Assembly: GCA_015520475.1 (NCBI GenBank) | Contig: WAQA01000050.1 | Span: forward strand, 1 to 5,049 | Direction of reading: 5' to 3' | DNA length: 5,049 nt | Source of the DNA: Candidatus Bathyarchaeota archaeon | GTDB lineage: Archaea; Thermoproteota; Bathyarchaeia; Bathyarchaeales; WAQA01 | Part shown: positions 1 to 5,049 of the stretch, in pieces | How the letters are laid out: the number at the start of each line of letters is the position of its first letter | Numbering within the stretch: the first letter of the stretch is position 1 | The notes under the pieces: model-generated | Told to the model about the DNA's origin: nothing | Databases searched by the model: none | What the model saw: the letters and a program-made list of their open reading frames with translations, nothing else | Program-made: the position numbers and the translations under genes

Positions 1-28
1 GTCCTGTACAGTGTGAATCAACCATGCA

Positions 29-36
29 TTATTTAA
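29..36 (+). promoter_or_regulatory. Candidate TATA box for the Mth938-domain gene
   Basis: The sequence TTATTTAA resembles an archaeal TATA box and lies about 38 bases before the ATG at 74. With the usual spacing of about 25 bases from TATA box to transcription start, the transcript would begin near position 58 and carry a short leader of about 15 bases. No GGAGG-type ribosome binding site is visible in that leader. The assignment rests on base composition and spacing only. Confidence 0.35.
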
Positions 37-73
37 GTGATCTCAAGATAATAAGATCTTCTGTTGATGCGTT

Positions 74-415
74 ATGATTGAACTATATGACTTCGGCGAG
101 ATAGTTATTGATGGGAGACGTTATGTAAGTGACGTTATATTATTGGGTGGTGAGGTTAGAAGTGGCTGGTGGAGAAGGGAGGGTCATGAACTTGCAATAG
201 AAGATCTGGAGGAGATCCTAAAGTTCAAACCGGAAGTTCTTGTTGTTGGTACTGGATACTCTGGACTCATGAAGGTTCCAGATAATCTGAGGAGGCAACT
301 TGAATCTTTAGGTGTTAGAGTGATTGTTCAACTGACTGCTGAGGCATGTAAAACTTATAATAGCCTACTCAAGTCTGGAGTGAAGGTTGCAGCGGCCCTT
401 CACTTAACATGTTAA
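74..415 (+). CDS. Mth938-domain protein (NDUFAF3/AAMDC-like fold, function unknown)
   Basis: This 113-residue protein matches the single-domain Mth938 family by recognisable motifs. These are an N-terminal YDFGEIVIDG-like strand pair (residues 5-14), WWRREGHEL (32-40), PEVLVVGTGYSG (53-64), a T-x-x-A-x-x-x-YN segment (88-96) and the characteristic C-terminal HLTC (110-113). Family members are small cytosolic proteins in archaea and bacteria. The human relatives NDUFAF3 (complex I assembly) and AAMDC share the fold, but no enzymatic activity is established for the archaeal proteins. The length is normal for a complete member. An in-frame TGA at 65-67 leaves the ATG at 74 as the only upstream start. 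The gene stands alone on its strand and ends 14 bases before the convergent small membrane-protein gene. It is not part of the topoisomerase operon. The family call is firm; the cellular role is unknown. Confidence 0.88.
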   Translation: MIELYDFGEIVIDGRRYVSDVILLGGEVRSGWWRREGHELAIEDLEEILKFKPEVLVVGTGYSGLMKVPDNLRRQLESLGVRVIVQLTAEACKTYNSLLKSGVKVAAALHLTC

Positions 416-429
416 TCCATACCCTCAAA

Positions 430-627
430 CTATTTTCCCTTAATAAATATCAGTGTTAATCCGATGAAGGTTACTATTATTCCAAGGGCCGTGAATAGGT
501 CGGCTCCTAACCCTGCAGCCTCCCTATTCGTAAGGGTTGTATATGAAGTTAATACTCCTATCAAGACAAGCACTAAACCGAATACCTTCTCTGCAAATGT
601 TAATCCTGAAAGTTTCTCTTCACTCAA
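430..627 (-). CDS. Small two-helix membrane protein, hypothetical
   Basis: The protein has 65 residues: a short polar N-terminus (about 1-14), a hydrophobic helix (about 15-32), a polar turn containing NREAAG (34-39), a second hydrophobic helix (about 43-62) and a KGK tail. Charged residues at both ends suggest that both termini face the cytoplasm, as a helical hairpin. I do not recognise a named family, although small two-helix proteins of this type are common in archaea. The start is TTG. It is supported by GGGGAG at 635-640, seven bases upstream, and an in-frame TAG at 649-651 excludes a much longer form. The gene follows top6A by 43 bases on the same strand, so it may be co-transcribed, but a TATA-like box over the top6A stop suggests an independent promoter. 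No function can be assigned. The overlapping opposite-strand frame is less convincing because it lacks this start context. Confidence 0.68.
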   Translation of the reverse strand: MSEEKLSGLTFAEKVFGLVLVLIGVLTSYTTLTNREAAGLGADLFTALGIIVTFIGLTLIFIKGK

Positions 628-634
628 TATTATA

Positions 635-640
635 CTCCCC
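635..640 (-). promoter_or_regulatory. Ribosome binding site deciding a TTG start
   Basis: GGGGAG on the minus strand lies seven bases before the TTG at 627-625. It supports translation of the small membrane protein from that non-ATG codon. Confidence 0.5.
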
Positions 641-666
641 GCATCGCTCTAGATTAATCATCTAAA

Positions 667-674
667 ATATTTAA
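667..674 (-). promoter_or_regulatory. Candidate TATA box for the small membrane-protein gene
   Basis: TTAAATAT on the minus strand overlaps the top6A stop codon and lies 39 bases before the TTG start of the membrane-protein gene. Normal archaeal spacing would put transcription start near 645, giving a leader just long enough to include the GGGGAG site. AT-rich ends of genes often look like this, so the call is tentative. Confidence 0.35.
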
Positions 675-1759
675 TCTTCCAGTTGTTTAAGTCTTTCCGG
701 TAAGTACTTGTCAACTATATGGGTTAATCCATATCTTGAGAATGCTTCCAGTTCACACTTCCTCTTAATCTTCATGAAGATATTGATCTCTCTCTGCCAA
801 AGCTTATCCTTATATCTTGGATCCCTCTTCAGTTCATGGAGACGTTTAATATCTAAGTCTGTTAATTTATCGCTTGGAAGCTTATAGGATATTATGTCTG
901 AAGCCCATACTCCAGACCATTTCGCATCTGGTGTTGTTAGCTCTCTTAGATGTGCAGCGTTTGCAGAACCAGATATTATAACCATCGCTATATGCATCCC
1001 CCATGGATCAGCATCGCTGAAGATGTATACTGGAAGACCTAACTCCTGATTCAGTCTACGTATGAAATATCTCGTTGAACGTGGCGCCTGCCCCCTCAAG
1101 TATACCAGTAAAGCGTTAAACTTCTCATGAACTCTTTCCTCGATGAATCTGGTGAACAATCCTCCCTTCTCGATGGCTATTACCTTGTCAGCGCTTGTCT
1201 CTATGAACTCCGCCGATGTTAAGGCTGGTCCTATCATTACTCCGTCAGGATGGGATGTGAGGTTCAGCCTCTTTCCTTCATAATTCGGTATTGTATACTC
1301 TATTGTTAGATCGCCGAATATGGCTGAGCTCTCCTCAGGGAATATGTTGAAGTCCTCCCTTGAGAAACCTATAACCGTCTCAACATCCGTGATTATATCG
1401 TTTGATTCCGGTTGATCTTTGAATGATATGCCGTATGCCTGCGCCGAGTAATAGACGTCCCTTAAGGTTGAGGTCTTCTGGTTTGCTGTTAATTCATGAG
1501 CAAAGTATGCCGCCCATATCAGCTGAGTGAATGGTCTTAAATGCCGTATGTTCCCAGCGCTCCTCCTAACCTTCTTCTCTCCAAGCACGTACTGTCTATA
1601 TTCTGGGCTATAGTAGATGTTGTCTGTTGATCTGCTAGGCATATCTATCGCTGGAAACTCGCCCCTCTCCATCTGCTGATACAACTTATAACCTAACCTC
1701 TCAAGTCTATTCAGAACCTCTTTCCTTCTTCTTCTAGCTGAAAACCTAATCTCCTTCAA
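671..1759 (-). CDS. top6A: DNA topoisomerase VI subunit A (catalytic, Spo11-like)
   Basis: This is the DNA-cleaving subunit of the type IIB topoisomerase TopoVI (A2B2), which makes ATP-dependent double-strand breaks to relax and decatenate DNA. Numbered from the TTG at 1759 (362 residues), the winged-helix 5Y-CAP domain carries the signature RDVYY at 100-104. The second tyrosine, Y104, is expected to form the 5'-phosphotyrosyl link. The Toprim domain follows, with its metal ligands in IEKGG (E197) and DADPWG (D249 and D251), the GQAPRSTRYFIRRL motif, and GSANAA plus TPDAK further on. The length is typical and no key residue is missing. A longer form starting at the TTG at 1765 is possible, but AGGAGG (1767-1772) is only one base from that codon and seven from the TTG at 1759, so the shorter form is preferred. 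The start overlaps the end of top6B by 14 bases, implying translational coupling and balanced subunit synthesis. Confidence 0.96.
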   Translation of the reverse strand: MKEIRFSARRRRKEVLNRLERLGYKLYQQMERGEFPAIDMPSRSTDNIYYSPEYRQYVLGEKKVRRSAGNIRHLRPFTQLIWAAYFAHELTANQKTSTLRDVYYSAQAYGISFKDQPESNDIITDVETVIGFSREDFNIFPEESSAIFGDLTIEYTIPNYEGKRLNLTSHPDGVMIGPALTSAEFIETSADKVIAIEKGGLFTRFIEERVHEKFNALLVYLRGQAPRSTRYFIRRLNQELGLPVYIFSDADPWGMHIAMVIISGSANAAHLRELTTPDAKWSGVWASDIISYKLPSDKLTDLDIKRLHELKRDPRYKDKLWQREINIFMKIKRKCELEAFSRYGLTHIVDKYLPERLKQLED

Positions 1760-3278
1760 CCTCAAACCTCCTAGCCTTTCTCAATAACAATTCTATGTTT
1801 GGAGGCTTCTTCTTCCCAGCTAGCTTCGTTGAGTACTCAGCTATCTTCGGAAGATACTTCGAGAATATGGTGAGCCTCCTCTTTTCCTTCTTAACCTTCT
1901 CCTGTTTGGAAAGGTATCTCTCTAGTCTACGTGCAACCTCTCTAACGCCATTCAATATCTCCCTCTGAACTTCAGGGATGTCTGCAACCGTCTCTTTTCC
2001 AACGCTCTTATATGGAATCTTTGTGCTGCATATGTGGACGAAGACTGCTACTGGCATCTCAGGCGTCACCCTATATCTTCGCCAATTTATGGATCTGAGA
2101 ACCCTCCATGAGACGTCTCCGTACTCATCATACATCAAGGGAATCTTGTTCGCGAATCTGTATAGTACTATATCGTTCTTGTTCGGTATCTTCCCTCCAT
2201 ATGCTATCGCCACTTCAACTATGAATGGATGACCTGAATATGTTGATGGTTTCCTCTGGGTAACCGCGACAAATTCAGGTTCAAGCTCCTTGATTATTCC
2301 CTCCCTTAATAGGTCCTCGCCCAGCGGTGAGAGGCAGCTTGCATCTGGAGGGAGGAAGCCGTCAAACCTCTTCATTGCCTGAACTAGATCCACTATCTCT
2401 TCAGACCTTAGCTTTTTAGGGTTCTTACTCTCCTTTATACCAGCGAATTTCAGGAATTGGCGGGCTGTCTGAACTCCGACTCTATGAAAGTTTTCAGTCA
2501 TGAAGTCCAGCATGTTCCTGCAGTTGCTGACCCTGATTATTCTCTGAAGCATCTCCACGTCCACTCCATGTGGATGTGGAAGGGTCTCCCTTGGAGGATT
2601 CGGCATCTTCGTTGTTGTCCTGTCAAACTTGTATAGCCTCCCCTTAGGATCCACAAATATGATGTTTGCGTATGGGTTGACGATGGCTGTCTGTTTAAGG
2701 TACTCAAGAATCTTCGACATAGCCCTGTTATAGTCTCCCTCTATATGTAGTTCTATAACTGTTCCATGCCAGTACTTCCCATCAACCTTCTCGTTCCTAT
2801 ATATCCTCCTATTCAGAATCATCGGTCTATTCCTTTGGATATCTATCATCAACCTATACTCGTAAACCTTTGATGTTCCAGTGCTTGAGATTATATGAAC
2901 AGACTTGTTCGTTGTTATCTGGCCATAGAGTATAGCCATTGTCCCGCCTAAACCGAAGGTTCCCCTTGCCTGTCTAAGCCTATACTTTGATCCGAAGAGG
3001 AACTGGCCGAATGCCAATGGAACCTGCCGAGCGGGAACCCCGGATCCATTATCAACTATCCTTAAAGTGTATACTTCATTCTCTCCTTCAGAATCATCCG
3101 CTGAGAGTCTAATGTATATTTCAGGGAGGACGTTTATCAGTTCAGCTGCGTCAAGAGAGTTCTCGACGAGCTCCCTTATCGACGTGAAGATTGCTCTAGC
3201 CGGATTTGTGAATCCAGCTATTTCTCTATTCCTGTAAAAGAAGTCAGCTGGACTTATCTCTTCAAATGTCTGGGATAT
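1746..3278 (-). CDS. top6B: DNA topoisomerase VI subunit B (GHKL ATPase), non-canonical start
   Basis: This is the ATPase subunit of TopoVI, whose ATP-driven dimerisation gates the A-subunit cleavage core. Counting from the ATA at 3278 (510 residues), the family-typical N-terminus FEEISPADFFYRNREIAGF (5-23) is followed by the N-box RELVENSLDA (35-44, with E39 and N40), G1 VDNGSGV (75-81), and G2 GTFGLGG (106-112). A helix-two-turns-helix domain follows (about 245-307). The transducer domain carries GHPFIVE (349-355) and the switch-lysine motif STKIPYKSVGKE (418-429). No ATG, GTG or TTG occurs in this frame between the upstream in-frame TAA (3315-3317) and the TTG at 3017-3015. Starting at that TTG would remove the N-box and G1 and leave a dead ATPase. 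ATA 3278 is chosen because GGAGGAGGT lies just upstream and the N-terminus then has the usual length. Identity is certain; the exact start is not. Confidence 0.93.
   Translation of the reverse strand: MSQTFEEISPADFFYRNREIAGFTNPARAIFTSIRELVENSLDAAELINVLPEIYIRLSADDSEGENEVYTLRIVDNGSGVPARQVPLAFGQFLFGSKYRLRQARGTFGLGGTMAILYGQITTNKSVHIISSTGTSKVYEYRLMIDIQRNRPMILNRRIYRNEKVDGKYWHGTVIELHIEGDYNRAMSKILEYLKQTAIVNPYANIIFVDPKGRLYKFDRTTTKMPNPPRETLPHPHGVDVEMLQRIIRVSNCRNMLDFMTENFHRVGVQTARQFLKFAGIKESKNPKKLRSEEIVDLVQAMKRFDGFLPPDASCLSPLGEDLLREGIIKELEPEFVAVTQRKPSTYSGHPFIVEVAIAYGGKIPNKNDIVLYRFANKIPLMYDEYGDVSWRVLRSINWRRYRVTPEMPVAVFVHICSTKIPYKSVGKETVADIPEVQREILNGVREVARRLERYLSKQEKVKKEKRRLTIFSKYLPKIAEYSTKLAGKKKPPNIELLLRKARRFEVEGD
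1767..1772 (-). promoter_or_regulatory. Ribosome binding site deciding the top6A start
   Basis: AGGAGG on the minus strand lies inside the end of top6B. It sits one base before the TTG at 1765 and seven bases before the in-frame TTG at 1759. The second spacing is the normal one, so the top6A start is placed two codons in from the longest frame. Confidence 0.65.
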
Positions 3279-3282
3279 CTCA

Positions 3283-3291
3283 ACCTCCTCC
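3283..3291 (-). promoter_or_regulatory. Strong ribosome binding site upstream of the top6B ATA codon
   Basis: GGAGGAGGT on the minus strand is the strongest Shine-Dalgarno-like string near the top6B N-terminus. Its leading GGAGG lies eight bases before ATA (3278-3276), and the complete string lies four bases before it. No ATG, GTG or TTG in the top6B frame sits at a usable distance. The same bases can also be read as Pro-Glu-Glu-Val codons in the top6B frame, so an indel upstream remains an alternative explanation. Confidence 0.5.
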
Positions 3292-3329
3292 GGACAGTTT
3301 CTGACCTCTCCAAATTATACCTCTATCTG

Positions 3330-3914
3330 TCATGCGCCTAGATCTTTAGGTGTCTCAGCCTCCCACAGCATTAGGCTTCTAAGCTTCATCTCCCTCCTCT
3401 TTCTCTGCAGGAACTTGTAGACTGTGCTGTGTTGACTTCCTTTTATCAGCATCCTTACGGCTTCCCTAGCCATCTCAACCTGTTCTATACTTCCAATTAT
3501 AGCTACTGTATGGCCGTAGATTGAGAGTAATGCTCCACTCATCTCCTCAATTATCCTTCTAGCCTTCCCTTCCTTCCCTATTATCCTCCCCTTAACCCTT
3601 ACAATGTCTGATTGGGATCTACCGAAGATATCTCTTAAGTCTATAATCTCCAGTATATTCTCGTCGTCGAGCAGTCTATATGCATTTTCAGGTGAGAATC
3701 CTCTTCCGATCGCCGTGATTAAATCTTTAGCCTTGAATAGGTATGAGGGATCCTCCTTCTCTACAGCTGTTATCTTAACATCTCCTGTTTTACTGTTTAT
3801 CTCAAGATTTACCTTCAATCTTTCTTCTATAGTCTCTTTTACGCTTCCTCCGCTTCCTATTAATACGCCTATCCTATCTTTAGGGATCTTAACGTATAAG
3901 CTCCATTCACTCAC
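3330..3914 (-). CDS. Two-KH-domain RNA-binding protein, Dim2/Pno1-like ribosome assembly factor
   Basis: This 194-residue protein belongs to the archaeal Dim2/Pno1 (Krr1-related) KH family, which binds pre-rRNA near the 3' end of 16S rRNA during small-subunit maturation. An N-terminal KH domain (about 5-70) carries its GxxG loop as GSGG at 20-23. A second KH domain (about 100-165) carries GKEG at 113-116 within VKGRIIGKEGKARRIIEE, the most conserved part of the family. A basic C-terminal tail contains KFLQRKRREMK (167-177). The length is typical and both loops are intact. The start is GTG, supported by AAGGAGGG (3921-3928) six bases upstream. The gene overlaps the rio1 stop by eight bases, which points to translational coupling, and RIO1 and Dim2 act in the same maturation pathway. 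Its own stop is overlapped by an ATG in another frame that leads towards top6B. Confidence 0.9.
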   Translation of the reverse strand: MSEWSLYVKIPKDRIGVLIGSGGSVKETIEERLKVNLEINSKTGDVKITAVEKEDPSYLFKAKDLITAIGRGFSPENAYRLLDDENILEIIDLRDIFGRSQSDIVRVKGRIIGKEGKARRIIEEMSGALLSIYGHTVAIIGSIEQVEMAREAVRMLIKGSQHSTVYKFLQRKRREMKLRSLMLWEAETPKDLGA

Positions 3915-4716
3915 CTATAACCCTCCTTCTCATCTCATCTACTGACGGAATCTTAATGTTGAATCTTCTAAAGTATCTGTGAAGGTTCTCTAAGTCCCTC
4001 AGTAGGAATAGATCCGCGTTTGGATGTTCAAGCGGAACAGCCTGTGAGAGATCAAATATCACAGGTTCACCCTTCCATATCATAACGTTATACTCGCTTA
4101 AGTCGCCATGAACCAATCTAGCTCGATTATAAAGTCTCACCACATATTCTAACAGCATATTAAATATTGTTTTTGGATTTCTTAATCTCACCTCTTTCAT
4201 TATTGGGGCGCTGTATCCATCCTCCCCAATAAACTCCATGACTAGGACGTTGTTCTTAACGGTTATGGGTTCTGGAACTCTAACATCAGCCTCTCTGGCA
4301 AGTACAAGATTCTTAAATTCCTTCTGGGCCCATGCATAAACCAGTGATCTACTATCTCTCCTTATGTTTCCGAAGCGTGGATCTCCCATTATGTATGGGA
4401 GCATCCCCCTCCTAAACTCCGCTGAAACAGTCAAATAAATCTTGATTGCCAAATCTCTCTTCTCAGGGGATCTCCCCCAGTACAGCCTCGACTCCTTCCC
4501 GGCTTTCACAACCCCAAATATCTCGTCGATCACTCCTCTATTCATCAGTTCGTATATGGTCATCAGAGTTGAACGGTCGAAGACTTCCTCTAAGACGGAT
4601 CTCTCGAGGGATCTGTCCTTTCTGAGCATCCGATCCCTTCTCTCAACTACCTTAAGCCTGTGCTCTAGCCTCTTCTCTTCTCCTTCAACCTCTACGTTGT
4701 TATCGTCGGTTATCAT
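3907..4716 (-). CDS. rio1: RIO1-type atypical serine/threonine kinase/ATPase
   Basis: RIO1 is an atypical protein kinase that acts mainly as an ATPase in late small-ribosomal-subunit maturation. The 269-residue protein has a charged N-terminal extension (1-40) and the RIO1 signature VFDRSTLMTIYELMNRGVID (45-64). The flexible P-loop is GVVKAGKES (68-76), the ATP-binding lysine K92 lies in AIKIY, and the insert MLPYIMGDPRF spans 105-115. The hinge is VMEFIG (159-164), the catalytic loop is HGDLSEYN (D205, N210), and the metal-binding motif is FDLSQAV (D222). The SQAV ending and the absence of a RIO2-type winged helix place it in RIO1, not RIO2. An in-frame TGA at 4723-4725 makes ATG 4716 the only long start. 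No clear ribosome binding site precedes it, and a TATA box about 30 bases upstream suggests a nearly leaderless transcript. It is the first gene of the rio1-KH-top6B-top6A block. Confidence 0.95.
   Translation of the reverse strand: MITDDNNVEVEGEEKRLEHRLKVVERRDRMLRKDRSLERSVLEEVFDRSTLMTIYELMNRGVIDEIFGVVKAGKESRLYWGRSPEKRDLAIKIYLTVSAEFRRGMLPYIMGDPRFGNIRRDSRSLVYAWAQKEFKNLVLAREADVRVPEPITVKNNVLVMEFIGEDGYSAPIMKEVRLRNPKTIFNMLLEYVVRLYNRARLVHGDLSEYNVMIWKGEPVIFDLSQAVPLEHPNADLFLLRDLENLHRYFRRFNIKIPSVDEMRRRVIGE
3921..3928 (-). promoter_or_regulatory. Ribosome binding site for the GTG start of the KH gene
   Basis: AAGGAGGG on the minus strand lies six bases before GTG (3914-3912), inside the end of rio1. 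It fixes the GTG as the start and couples the KH gene to rio1 translation. Confidence 0.7.
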
Positions 4717-4744
4717 AAACTCTCAAGAACCTTAATATCTTCCA

Positions 4745-4752
4745 TATTTAAA
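4745..4752 (-). promoter_or_regulatory. Candidate TATA box for the rio1 operon
   Basis: TTTAAATA on the minus strand, preceded by CT, is a near-ideal archaeal TATA box about 30 bases before the rio1 ATG. It predicts transcription start roughly 5-10 bases before the ATG, which fits the lack of a ribosome binding site. A second, weaker A/T-rich element, CCTTTAAACAGG on the minus strand, lies at 4762-4773. Confidence 0.55.
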
Positions 4753-4809
4753 AGTGGATCGCCTGTTTAAAGGTTTTATCTGTCCCTATCTACGATAAGA
4801 CCGGTCTGG

Positions 4810-4832
4810 AGGGGGATTCACTGGATCCCCCT
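4810..4832 (-). repeat. GC-rich inverted repeat enclosing the purB stop codon
   Basis: AGGGGGAT (4810-4817) and ATCCCCCT (4825-4832) form a perfect 8-base-pair stem with a 7-base loop that contains the purB TGA. It could be an RNA hairpin at the end of the purB message, protecting the 3' end or slowing polymerase before the rio1 promoter. No T-rich tract follows on the minus strand, so it is not a classical intrinsic terminator, and archaeal termination usually depends on T-tracts more than on hairpins. Confidence 0.45.
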
Positions 4833-5049
4833 AAGCTTCCTCTCCTCTCTAGTTTTAGCTATGCAGTATTCAACCTGTTCTATCGCTGTTCCAAGATAGT
4901 TCTCAGGATTTAATGTTTCATCTATCTCCTCCTTTGAGAGCATCCTTGAAACCGTTTGATCCTCTAGGAGAACATCCCTGAATGGTAGGTTCTGTGATGC
5001 GCTCTTTATCGCCAATCTCCTTATGAGTTCATGTGCCTCCTGCCTACTC
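4818..5049 (-). CDS. purB: Adenylosuccinate lyase, C-terminal end (partial)
   Basis: Only the last 76 or so codons lie in the window; the gene continues beyond base 5049. The visible protein reads SRQEAHELIRRLAIKSAS, then LLEDQTVSRMLSKEEID and LNPENYLGTAIEQVE. This is the adenylosuccinate lyase C-terminal domain, with the RQEAHE helix and the NPENYLGTA motif typical of PurB. The enzyme eliminates fumarate from SAICAR and from adenylosuccinate in purine and AMP synthesis, in the cytosol. The catalytic histidine and serine-loop regions lie outside the window and cannot be checked. The open frame runs through base 5049 with no start, so the TTG at 5015 is an internal leucine codon. The gene is on the same strand as rio1 and 101 bases upstream of it; a promoter in the gap argues for separate transcription, although read-through is possible. 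Confidence 0.9.
   Translation of the reverse strand, partial: SRQEAHELIRRLAIKSASQNLPFRDVLLEDQTVSRMLSKEEIDETLNPENYLGTAIEQVEYCIAKTREERKLRGIQ

Noticed and set aside
404..415. Perfect 12-base palindrome TTAACATGTTAA at the end of the Mth938-domain gene.
   Set aside because: It consists of the codons for the conserved Leu-Thr-Cys ending plus the stop, and about one such palindrome is expected by chance in 5 kb.
464..652. Rightward open frame of 62 codons opposite the small membrane-protein gene.
   Set aside because: It has no ribosome binding site or family resemblance, and it lies antisense to a frame with a better start context and two clean membrane helices.
652..664. Short inverted repeat AGAT/ATCT after top6A considered as a terminator.
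   Set aside because: A four-base-pair stem with no following T-run is too weak to support a call.
1978..2232. Rightward open frame of 84 codons inside top6B.
   Set aside because: It is antisense to the strongly conserved transducer domain of TopoVI-B and shows no recognisable motifs.
1746..3017. Shorter top6B model starting at the TTG at 3017.
   Set aside because: It would omit the N-box and G1 ATP-binding motifs that are plainly encoded in frame immediately upstream.
3604..3945. Rightward open frame of 113 codons antisense to the KH gene, serine-, leucine- and proline-rich.
   Set aside because: Its composition is what the complement of a charged, AGA/GAA-rich gene produces, and it has no start signals.
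4442..4735. Rightward open frame of 97 codons antisense to rio1.
   Set aside because: It is serine- and leucine-rich low-complexity sequence mirroring the charged RIO1 N-terminus, and it is not a plausible gene.

Overview
This window is archaeal chromosomal DNA. It holds a TopoVI-A/TopoVI-B pair, an archaeal RIO1 kinase, a Dim2/Pno1-like KH protein, TTG and GTG starts with strong GGAGG-type ribosome binding sites, and TTTAAATA-type TATA boxes. Heavy use of AGA/AGG arginine codons and ATA, and the crenarchaeal flavour of the TopoVI proteins, suggest a thermophilic member of the TACK/Thermoproteota or Bathyarchaeia-like lineages. That lineage call is an inference, not a demonstrated placement.

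Layout. A short rightward gene (74-415) encodes an Mth938-domain protein. It converges, 14 bases apart, on a leftward block that fills the rest of the window. Read in its own direction (right to left), that block is: the 3' end of purB (adenylosuccinate lyase), a 100-base gap with a TATA-like promoter, rio1, a two-KH-domain Dim2/Pno1 homologue, top6B, top6A, and a small two-helix membrane protein that may have its own promoter. rio1-KH and top6B-top6A overlap by a few bases, as in translationally coupled operons. No CRISPR array, mobile element, tRNA or rRNA is visible. Nearly every base is coding, and the longest non-coding stretch is about 100 bases.

How the genes fit together. RIO1 and Dim2/Pno1 are small-subunit (pre-rRNA/40S-type) maturation factors, and TopoVI A2B2 is the type IIB topoisomerase that relaxes and decatenates DNA. 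Their joint operon is a recognisable archaeal arrangement. PurB, the membrane peptide and the Mth938 protein have no obvious mechanistic link to it.

Most notable point. The top6B reading frame has no ATG, GTG or TTG before a TTG that lies beyond the ATP-binding N-box and G1 motifs. The full GHKL N-terminus is present and in frame, so translation must begin at a non-canonical codon (an ATA 8 bases after GGAGG is the best candidate), or arrive by a +1 frameshift from a 17-codon ORF that overlaps the KH stop codon, or the sequence carries a base error. Otherwise this looks like an ordinary conserved archaeal housekeeping region; I see no convincing undescribed system.
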